In this document: one piece after another, positions 6,750-13,101 of the stretch
Layout of the letters: each line of letters opens with the position of its first letter
How positions within the stretch are numbered: position 1 is the stretch's first letter
Assembly (NCBI GenBank): GCA_023414985.1
Contig: JAEZLY010000153.1
Span: forward strand, 1-14,287
DNA length: 14,287 bases
Source: Bacillota bacterium
GTDB lineage: Bacteria; Bacillota; Clostridia; Lachnospirales; Lachnospiraceae
Reading direction: 5' to 3'
The notes under the pieces: generated by a model
Told to the model about the DNA's origin: nothing
The model's input: only the letters and a program-made list of their open reading frames with translations
Database searches by the model: none
Program-made: the position numbers and the translations under genes

Positions 6750-7259
6750 TTAAGCATTTCTCGAAATATAGTCTTTCATTGATAGGCTGAAAACCTTTAT
6801 ATCCGTATATTCGTACTCTAAAATGAAGCCTGAGTTAACAAAAGCATTAATTGACCGTATATTGTTTGAGTTTATTTTAGCAATTACATTTGGTATACGC
6901 CACTGAAAAAATGCAATGTCTAAGCCTCTTTTAATTGACGCTTTACCTATGCCGCGTCCCCATAGCTTTTGATCACCAATGACAATAACCATCTCCGCTT
7001 CCTTATTTCTTTTTACCAGCTTTAGAAAGCCTAGGGGATTATAATTGTCAGCATAAATGAGATAGAAGCTGCCCTCTCTGTTAAATAAATGTGTCATAAT
7101 GATCATATTGACTCTATCAATAGCCTGCTTTATCTCATTGACAATATCAGTCGTTTCATTTAAATATCTGGTGATCTCATTATTCTCCATCCAATTCATA
7201 ATGACCATTGCGTCATATCGAGTTATTTCTTGTTTAAGATTTACCTGGATTGCTTCCAT
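6750..7259 (-). CDS. GNAT-family N-acetyltransferase
   Basis: A 169-residue soluble protein the size of a single GNAT domain, predicted to move an acetyl group from acetyl-CoA to an amine on a small molecule or protein. Motif A is clear: the strand EMVIVIGDQKLW followed by GRGIG (101-105), the pyrophosphate-binding loop (family Q/R-x-x-G-x-G/A). Motif B follows as SNNIRSINAFVNSGF (131-145). The N-terminal ITRYLNE resembles the RimJ/RimL-like and aminoglycoside 6'-acetyltransferase-like branch, in which substrates range from ribosomal proteins to antibiotics; the substrate cannot be assigned. GAAAGGA lies 9 nt before the ATG. The gene is preceded by a strong MerR-type promoter and followed by a merR gene, which points to an inducible function, perhaps detoxification. 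No terminator is seen before merR, so the two may be co-transcribed. Confidence 0.85.
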   Translation of the reverse strand: MEAIQVNLKQEITRYDAMVIMNWMENNEITRYLNETTDIVNEIKQAIDRVNMIIMTHLFNREGSFYLIYADNYNPLGFLKLVKRNKEAEMVIVIGDQKLWGRGIGKASIKRGLDIAFFQWRIPNVIAKINSNNIRSINAFVNSGFILEYEYTDIKVFSLSMKDYISRNA

Positions 7260-7294
7260 TATATCAAATCCTTTCTTAAATATAATAAAAGCCT

Positions 7295-7309
7295 TTCATA
7301 GTCTATGAA
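7295..7309. repeat. Perfect 7-1-7 palindrome in the leader of the GNAT gene
   Basis: TTCATAG (7295-7301), one base, CTATGAA (7303-7309) form a perfect palindrome 36 bp upstream of the GNAT start, inside the predicted untranslated leader. The one-base centre is too tight for an RNA hairpin of full length, so a protein-binding site on DNA is the simpler reading. It also overlaps the end of a 12-codon leader frame (minus strand, 7296-7334). Confidence 0.5.
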
Positions 7310-7364
7310 TAAATTTCCATGACGGTTCTTTCATCTTAACTTATTACAAATGCATTCCTTTGCT

Positions 7365-7395
7365 ATTATAAAGGTTCAAGTAACTTTAATGTCAA
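7365..7395 (-). promoter_or_regulatory. MerR-type operator-promoter of the GNAT gene (19-bp spacer with dyad)
   Basis: On the minus strand a consensus -35 TTGACA (plus 7390-7395) and a consensus -10 TATAAT (plus 7365-7370) are separated by 19 bp instead of the optimal 17. The spacer contains the dyad TTAAAGT-T-ACTTGAA (plus 7375-7389; 6 of 7 arm positions pair), centred at spacer position 8, nearly as in the mercury-resistance operator, where the centre is at 8.5. Perfect hexamers held out of phase by a 19-bp spacer around a dyad are the hallmark of promoters activated by MerR-family proteins. The -10 is about 105 bp before the GNAT start. The obvious candidate activator is the MerR protein encoded at 5907-6650. 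Confidence 0.85.
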
Positions 7396-7662
7396 TACGG
7401 AAAATAATAGCCTGCAAATTAACCATTATAAAGGCGGCATCATAACAGAAAATATATTAATATTAATTTAAATTTTGAAGCCCAGTAATAAAACTCCTTA
7501 TACAAACAAAAAATAACTATAGGTGAATAGCAATGCTCACTTATCTATTAACAAATGAAAAGCATCCCTTACGGGATGCTCAAAATTATCATATATCATA
7601 TCATAGCTAATAACGAACCATACTGTAATATTTATAACTCTTTTATGGGTATACATATAATC
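7396..7662. other. Gene-free AT-rich stretch between GNAT and kimA control regions
   Basis: No convincing coding frame, RNA gene or repeat family is visible apart from the hairpin at 7551-7580. A second ATTATAAAGG (7425-7434) repeats the -10 region of the GNAT promoter (7365-7374), but it lacks a recognisable -35 element. Several short AT palindromes occur near 7451-7475. Confidence 0.5.
7551..7580 (-). terminator. Terminator-like hairpin with no assigned gene
   Basis: AGCATCCC (7561-7568) and GGGATGCT (7573-7580) form a perfect 8-bp stem; read on the minus strand the loop is GTAA, a stable GNRA tetraloop, followed by TTTTCATTTGTT. This is the form of a minus-strand intrinsic terminator, but no minus-strand gene is recognisable between it and kimA. 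On the plus strand no T-run follows. It may end a small or antisense RNA, or be a remnant. Confidence 0.55.
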
Positions 7663-7690
7663 TTAACACATTATTTATTCTATCTATACT
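7663..7690 (+). promoter_or_regulatory. Predicted promoter of the kimA gene
   Basis: TTAACA (7663-7668) and TATACT (7685-7690) are separated by 16 bp, each one mismatch from consensus, giving a leader of about 90 nt. A second TATAAT occurs near 7759 without a matching -35. The leader is very AT-rich and shows no GC-rich fold like the c-di-AMP (ydaO) riboswitch that precedes kimA in Bacillus subtilis. Confidence 0.45.
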
Positions 7691-7786
7691 ATAATACTGA
7701 TTTGAATTGCTTCATATTATGAACAGGCCAATAAGACCAAGATAATAAAATTTAAACTATAATAGTATATACCTAAGGAGAAATGA

Positions 7787-9646
7787 ATGAGCATTAAAGA
7801 GTTTATATTAGGAAAGCCTTTGAAAAACAACGAATTAAGTCATGAGAAGCTTTCACGGATTTGGGGTCTTCCGATTATGGCAAGTGATGCAGTATCCTCT
7901 GTTGCATATGCCATCGAAGAGATATTAATAATCTTAATTCCTGCAATCGGTCTTATGGCGTTCCATACCATTCCGTTTATTATATTACCTATCTTAGTCC
8001 TTTTATTGATTCTAGTAATTTCATATTCACAAATCATCGATCATTATCCCAACGGTGGTGGCGCATATGCAGTTGCTAAGGATAATATAGGTACGACAGC
8101 TTCCATTCTAACAGCTGCAGCCTTATCGATTGATTATATATTAACAGTCGCAGTTAGTATTTCGTCCTCTACGGCGGCTTTGGCATCTGCATTCCCTATT
8201 CTAACTGAATATAAAGTTGGTGTATCGCTAATTTGTGTATTTATTATTACCCTAGGGAATTTGAGAGGCATCAGAGAAGCCTCAAAGGCCTTTGGTCTTC
8301 CGACCTATATTTTTATATTCTCTATGGCAATCTTAATTATATGTGGTCTATTTAAATTATTAACAGGTACATTAAGTCCAATCGAATATACTGAACCTGT
8401 AATTCCGACAGAAACAATAAACGGCATCGGAATATTAATTCTTTTAAAGGCATTTTCCTCCGGATGTTCTGCAATGACGGGTGTAGAGGCAGTTAGTAAT
8501 TCTATTCCCAGCTTTAAACATCCATCCACGAGAAATGCTAAGCATGTATTGTATATGCTGGGCGGTATCATCGTCTTTATATTCGGCGGCACTTCAATAC
8601 TGGCATATAAGCTTCATGTCGTTCCTATTGAGGGACATACTGTTTTATCACAGATTACTACAGCAGTATTCGGTCATACCTTTATGTATTATGTAATACA
8701 GCTGTTTACTTCATTAATATTAATTCTTGCGGCCAATACTGCCTATAACGGATTACCTCAGCTATTATATATTCTAGCTCATGATGGCTTTGTTCCAAGG
8801 CAGTTTTCCTCCAGAGGAACAAAACTTAGTTTTTCGAATGGGATTATGTTCATTTTTATTACAGCTTCTCTTCTGATCATCGGGTTTAAGAGTGAGACCC
8901 ATGCCTTAATCCCGTTATATTCCGTCGGTGTATTTATATCCTTTACAATCGCTCAATATGGTATGTTTATAAAGTGGCGCAAAATAAAAGAAAAAGGCTG
9001 GCAATACAAGTGCTGGATTAATGGCATTGGTGCAATCGTGACATTCGTAGTATCCATTATTGTCTTCAGTACGAAATTCAAAGATGGAGCCTGGATTTTA
9101 GCAATTGCTATACCCATTCTAATGATAGTAATGTTATCCATTCATAAATACTATTCTAAAATAGGACAAGCACTATCCTTAAAGGAGTTTAAGCCATACT
9201 ATAATCAAGGCGGAACTGCTTCAACTCAATGTATTTTACTAGTTCATGATATTAATAAGTCCTTTTTGAAGTCTATTAATTATGCGAGCTCTATCTCGAA
9301 TAAGATTACTGCACTCCATGTTTGCCGTCACCCTGAGCATGCCAAGGAACTAAAGGATCAATGGAAAAAGCTTGATATTCCCTATGAGTTGGAAATAATA
9401 GAAACACCTTACCGTGATATTATTCAACCTTTGGATGATTATCTGTGGCATAAGGAAAATGAATTAAAACACGGAGAAAACATTTCGATAATTATAACCA
9501 AATTTGTAACAGCGCATTGGTATGATAAAATCTTACACAATCAAACAACCTATTTTCTTAGTCAGCACTTAAGTAAACACAAAAATATCATGATAGTAAT
9601 ATTACCTTTCCATTATCAATTAAATGAAAAGCATATCAAAAAATAA
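7787..9646 (+). CDS. kimA: KimA-type high-affinity potassium importer (APC superfamily)
   Basis: A 619-residue integral membrane protein, predicted to import K+ with protons. Recognised by strong resemblance, from memory, to Bacillus subtilis KimA (YdaO, 607 residues). Shared blocks are ASDAVSSVAYAIEEILIIL (32-50), YPNGGGAYAVAKDNIG (87-102), DYILTVAVSIS (116-126), LKAFSSGCSAMTGVEAVSN (220-238), and PLYSVGVFISF. Positions D34, Y41, D116, Y117, T120 and S124 correspond to residues lining the K+ path in the KimA structure. Twelve membrane helices fill about 25-460; the remaining 160 residues form the cytoplasmic domain, with LHNQTTYFL and a final ILPFHYQL conserved. AAGGAG lies 6 nt before the ATG. 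The gene stands alone, convergent with kdp, and ends at a terminator. It is more AT-rich than kdp. A general amino-acid permease is unlikely given the C-terminal domain. Confidence 0.9.
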   Translation: MSIKEFILGKPLKNNELSHEKLSRIWGLPIMASDAVSSVAYAIEEILIILIPAIGLMAFHTIPFIILPILVLLLILVISYSQIIDHYPNGGGAYAVAKDNIGTTASILTAAALSIDYILTVAVSISSSTAALASAFPILTEYKVGVSLICVFIITLGNLRGIREASKAFGLPTYIFIFSMAILIICGLFKLLTGTLSPIEYTEPVIPTETINGIGILILLKAFSSGCSAMTGVEAVSNSIPSFKHPSTRNAKHVLYMLGGIIVFIFGGTSILAYKLHVVPIEGHTVLSQITTAVFGHTFMYYVIQLFTSLILILAANTAYNGLPQLLYILAHDGFVPRQFSSRGTKLSFSNGIMFIFITASLLIIGFKSETHALIPLYSVGVFISFTIAQYGMFIKWRKIKEKGWQYKCWINGIGAIVTFVVSIIVFSTKFKDGAWILAIAIPILMIVMLSIHKYYSKIGQALSLKEFKPYYNQGGTASTQCILLVHDINKSFLKSINYASSISNKITALHVCRHPEHAKELKDQWKKLDIPYELEIIETPYRDIIQPLDDYLWHKENELKHGENISIIITKFVTAHWYDKILHNQTTYFLSQHLSKHKNIMIVILPFHYQLNEKHIKK

Positions 9647-9707
9647 ATTATCCGAAAGGTAATAAAAGCCATATTTCTTTTTCAATCAGATCATCCTGTA
9701 CACACTT

Positions 9708-9740
9708 AAAGCTGCTATCATTTAGCAGCTTTATTTTATT
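9708..9740 (+). terminator. Rho-independent terminator of kimA, possibly also serving kdpD
   Basis: A perfect 10-bp stem (9708-9717 with 9723-9732) closes a 5-nt loop and is followed by ATTTTATT on the plus strand. It lies about 60 bp after the kimA stop and about 55 bp past the convergent kdpD stop. On the minus strand the tail is only TTTAAG, so termination from kdpD is less certain. Confidence 0.85.
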
Positions 9741-9757
9741 ACACGTGTGTTTCTGGT

Positions 9758-9766
9758 TCCTCCCTT
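9758..9766 (-). promoter_or_regulatory. Ribosome-binding-site-like sequence without a gene, just after kdpD
   Basis: On the minus strand AAGGGAGGA lies about 20 nt after the kdpD stop, the place where a kdpE ribosome binding site would be expected. No start codon opens a frame after it: the nearest, a GTG about 11 nt on, is followed at once by TAA. It may be the trace of a lost kdpE or a chance match. Confidence 0.35.
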
Positions 9767-9785
9767 ATATTAACATATACACTTA

Positions 9786-12485
9786 TTAATTTGTTTCCTC
9801 CATAGGCAGCAGGAATCGAAAAACTGCTCCTCCTGATTCTTTATTATATGCCTCCATTTTTCCCCCATGTGCCACTATAATCGACATGCATATTGATAGA
9901 CCGATACCCATTCCTCGGTTAGACTCATCTTTATTTTTTTCACCTGAATAAGCGTCAAATAGGTAGGGCAGCTCCTGTTCTGCTATCCCCTGTCCATGAT
10001 CGATTACTTCAAAAACCGAGTATTTTTCATTCGAGGATATCTCTACCTCCACGGATGACTCAGCAGGGGTATGCTTGAGGGCATTTTCCAGAAGGTTTAT
10101 CAATACCTGTTCAATTAGGGTTCCGTCCATGGGCACGAGTACTACATGATCCGGTAGTTTTACGGATATCCTCCTGTCAGTAAATCTCTTCCGAATTCGG
10201 CTGATGGCTTCTTCCACTACCTCCTCCACGGCCTCCGGTGTCTTATTAATACTCATGGTGCCTTCATTGATTCGCGTAACAGATAAAAGATTTTCAACCA
10301 TTCTTATCAGCCACTGGGAATCCTCCCTGATGTTGAGCAACAGCTTCTTTGTAGCCTCTTTATCCAATGATCCTTCATTTTCTAGCAAGATAGAGCTAGC
10401 ACCGAATATTCCCGAAAGCGGTGTCCGAAGATCATGAGAAATTGCCCGCAGAAGATTTCCTCTCATTTTCTCCTTCTCCGCTTCCACTAGAATCTGACGC
10501 TGCTCATCTGATAAGTACTGGCGCCCAAGAGCCATTGCTACCTGGGAAGCTATCCTGCGTAAAAAGGCCCGGTCGTTCTGATTCAAATTTCCCTTGGTAC
10601 AGGATAAACCAATTACGCCCAATACATTTCCCTGCAAAATAACCGGCATATAAAAGCCTCCTGCACCCATCAAGGTATCAGTTCCTGCTCCTGCCCTTTT
10701 TTGATTAACAAAAACCCAATGAGCAACGGCACTTTCATCCTCTGACAGCAGGAAGTCAGCCTCCGAATCCTCCGGCGACTGCAGCAGGGTGCCTTTTGAA
10801 CCATTACTGGGATCCTGAGTATATAATATGACGGATCGGCTAAATAACTTGGAGATATAGTCATTGGTCAAGGCCACTATATTCTCGAGTCCGCGGGTAA
10901 CCAAAAACTTCTTATTGATTTCATACAGAACCTCCGTACGGTGCTCCCTGTCTACCGCATATTTCGTCTCGGTTTTTATCCTGACGGTCGAAGCACTTGT
11001 CAATACGGCTACAATCAACATAATCAGAAAGGTTATCGGATAACCAGGCTGAATTGCGTTAAAGGTATAATAGGGCTGCGTGAAAAAGAAGTTAAATAAT
11101 AAAACGCTAATTACAGATGAGAATATACCGCAGGCATATCCTGAAGTAACTCTGGAAATTGTCAAAACAGAAAGGATATAGATCATAATTACATTCTGTT
11201 CACCGATACCAATCTGTCGGAAACCCATTGATAAAAAAGTGGCTGCCATGAGCAATCCAATTGATTTCAGCATATCCCGCCAATTCAACAGAATATTCTT
11301 TGTTATTTTAACTCTCTTTTTCTTCCTGAATAATTTTTGAGGCACGCTGCTGGGTATGATATGAATTTCAACACTGGGAAGCATACCAATCAGTCTGTCT
11401 TCCAGATCCGTTTCAAAAATATTTTTAAAGGTTTTTTTATTTCTGCTTTTTCCTATGATAATATTGGTAATCCCGGACAATTTGGCATATTCTGCTATGA
11501 TTGCCGCCACATCATCACCGTTTAAAGTAACAGTTTCCGCACCTAAGCGTTCCGCAAGCTCCAGATTGCTCTGGAGGCTTTTTTTCTGTGTATCGTCATA
11601 ATTATGGCTTTCTGTGCTCTCAACGTATACAGCTATCCATGGAGCATGTAATGCTTCGGCAGTTCTTGCTGCCCATCGGATACATTTTGCCGAAGAAGGG
11701 GACGGACTGATACAGACTATCATCTTCGTACTTGCCATCTTATTCGCCATATGGAATTCTTTCTGATTCACATGACTAATCCGATCTGCGGCCTTACGCA
11801 TTGCTATCTCTCGTAGCAGCCTCAGATTATCCCTTGTGAAGAAATTATTCATTGCAGTTTCAGCTCTTTCCGGACGATAGATTTTCCCATCCTCCAGACG
11901 TCTTAACAATTCATCCGGTTCTATATCGATCAGCTTGATTTTTTCTGCCTGGTCAAAGACATAATCAGGAATCGTTTCTCTTACCGTAATCTTCGTTATT
12001 TCCTGAACTACATCATTCAGGCTTTCCAGATGCTGTACATTCACAGTAGTATATACATCAATTCCGGCATTCAGAAGCTCCTCAATATCCTGGTAACGCT
12101 TCTTATTCCTCACACCTTCTGCATTTGTATGCGCAAGCTCATCCACCAGAATAAGCTTCGGCTTCCGTATCAAAGCGGCATCCAGATCAAATTCTCTTAG
12201 CTGTATATTTCGGTACTGATATACCTTTGGCGGAATCACCGGAAGACCTTCCATCAGCTGCATTGTTTCAGGACGTGTATGCGGTTCGATATAACCTACC
12301 ACTACATCATTACCGATTTTCTGTTGATTTCTTGCATCATCCAGCATGGCAAAGGTTTTACCTACGCCGGCAGCATAACCGAAGAAGATTTTAAGCTTTC
12401 CCTTATGATTGATTTCCTCAGAACGGATGCTTTCCAACAAAAGATCCGGATTCGGCCGCTGCTCCTCATAATTATCCATAATCAT
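9786..12485 (-). CDS. kdpD: KdpD potassium-responsive sensor histidine kinase
   Basis: An 899-residue membrane kinase of normal KdpD length that senses low K+ or osmotic stress and phosphorylates the regulator KdpE. Domains in order: N-terminal KdpD domain with Walker A GYAAGVGKT (36-44) and LVDELAHTN (113-121); universal-stress-protein domain (about 252-378); four closely spaced membrane helices (about 404-500); GAF-like domain (about 520-655); dimerisation helix with the phosphoacceptor H684 in AISHDLRTP; ATP-binding domain with N-box LLENALKH (798-805), DHGQGI (829-834) and GMGIGLS (858-864). All kinase residues look intact. AGGG lies 6 nt before the chosen ATG; another ATG is two codons later. 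The USP domain has S260-P-S262, twenty residues, then WIAVY (283-287), like the SxS-X20-FTAxY c-di-AMP-binding motif of S. aureus KdpD. It follows kdpC by 44 bp; no kdpE follows. Confidence 0.96.
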   Translation of the reverse strand: MIMDNYEEQRPNPDLLLESIRSEEINHKGKLKIFFGYAAGVGKTFAMLDDARNQQKIGNDVVVGYIEPHTRPETMQLMEGLPVIPPKVYQYRNIQLREFDLDAALIRKPKLILVDELAHTNAEGVRNKKRYQDIEELLNAGIDVYTTVNVQHLESLNDVVQEITKITVRETIPDYVFDQAEKIKLIDIEPDELLRRLEDGKIYRPERAETAMNNFFTRDNLRLLREIAMRKAADRISHVNQKEFHMANKMASTKMIVCISPSPSSAKCIRWAARTAEALHAPWIAVYVESTESHNYDDTQKKSLQSNLELAERLGAETVTLNGDDVAAIIAEYAKLSGITNIIIGKSRNKKTFKNIFETDLEDRLIGMLPSVEIHIIPSSVPQKLFRKKKRVKITKNILLNWRDMLKSIGLLMAATFLSMGFRQIGIGEQNVIMIYILSVLTISRVTSGYACGIFSSVISVLLFNFFFTQPYYTFNAIQPGYPITFLIMLIVAVLTSASTVRIKTETKYAVDREHRTEVLYEINKKFLVTRGLENIVALTNDYISKLFSRSVILYTQDPSNGSKGTLLQSPEDSEADFLLSEDESAVAHWVFVNQKRAGAGTDTLMGAGGFYMPVILQGNVLGVIGLSCTKGNLNQNDRAFLRRIASQVAMALGRQYLSDEQRQILVEAEKEKMRGNLLRAISHDLRTPLSGIFGASSILLENEGSLDKEATKKLLLNIREDSQWLIRMVENLLSVTRINEGTMSINKTPEAVEEVVEEAISRIRKRFTDRRISVKLPDHVVLVPMDGTLIEQVLINLLENALKHTPAESSVEVEISSNEKYSVFEVIDHGQGIAEQELPYLFDAYSGEKNKDESNRGMGIGLSICMSIIVAHGGKMEAYNKESGGAVFRFLLPMEETN

Positions 12486-12529
12486 TCACATCCCTATCAT
12501 TATCTCAGGTATTATGCTTCCTATCAGAT

Positions 12530-13090
12530 CTACTTGATTAATCCGTCCAAGGCCAAATTAACTTTTAATACATTCACCGCAGGGTTACCCCAAAAGCCCA
12601 GAAATCTACTCGTAGTATACTTCTTAATGATCGCTCTGACATCAGCTTCCTTGATATTTCTTTCTATTGCTATCCTTGCCACTTGATAATCAGCTGCTTC
12701 CGGGCTTATATTCGGATCTACGCCGCTTCCGGAAGCAGTAATTAAGTCCATCGGTATCTCCTTATCATTCTCCGGATCAAAGGAATTCCACCAGTTCATT
12801 CGTTGATTAACAAGCTCCTGCTGCCTGGCTCCGATTGGTGAAAGATTTGTGGCGCCTAATGGTCTTCCGATCAGATACTTCGGCTCCGTAAATTCCTGGG
12901 CAATCAGCTCCGAGCCGTATTCCTTCTTTGTTCCATCACTTAGGGTTATTGTAATAATACTTCCATTGGCCTGTTTATGAAATACCAGCTGTGCAATACC
13001 GGTTACCAGGCCCGGATAAATGATACCGCAAAGAACAGTAAAAATAACAATACTTAATAATGCCGGTTTTAATGTTTTCCAAAGCTTCAT
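12530..13090 (-). CDS. kdpC: KdpC, potassium-transporting ATPase subunit C
   Basis: This 186-residue protein has one N-terminal membrane helix (about 9-30) and a soluble domain. The family signature DLITASGSGVDPNISPEAADYQVARIA is intact, as are FTEPKYLIGRP in the first half and the C-terminal GNPAVNVLKVNLALD. In the KdpFABC P-type ATPase, KdpC is the small accessory subunit that stabilises the KdpA-KdpB complex and supports ATP binding. A GTG two codons upstream (13096) also keeps the frame, but GAGGTG at normal distance (7 nt) points to the ATG at 13088-13090. That ribosome binding site overlaps the kdpB stop codon, so kdpB and kdpC are translationally coupled. Complete and typical in length. 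Confidence 0.95.
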   Translation of the reverse strand: MKLWKTLKPALLSIVIFTVLCGIIYPGLVTGIAQLVFHKQANGSIITITLSDGTKKEYGSELIAQEFTEPKYLIGRPLGATNLSPIGARQQELVNQRMNWWNSFDPENDKEIPMDLITASGSGVDPNISPEAADYQVARIAIERNIKEADVRAIIKKYTTSRFLGFWGNPAVNVLKVNLALDGLIK

Positions 13091-13101
13091 ATCCACTCAC
13101 C

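Noticed and set aside
6731..6790. Plus-strand 19-codon frame behind AAGGAG, 4 nt before its ATG
   Set aside because: It lies mostly antisense within the 3' end of the GNAT gene, has no recognisable product, and its good ribosome binding site could be chance.
7425..7434. Second copy of the ATTATAAAGG promoter segment, considered as a second GNAT promoter
   Set aside because: No -35-like hexamer at 16 to 19 bp and no dyad in the would-be spacer.
7537..7656. Minus-strand 39-codon frame running through the hairpin at 7561-7580
   Set aside because: Weak ribosome binding site, AT-driven composition, no family resemblance, and it would be translated through a terminator-like stem.
12279..12686. 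Plus-strand frame across the kdpD start and kdpC end
   Set aside because: It is antisense to two clear kdp genes and their gap, with no recognisable domain or ribosome binding site.
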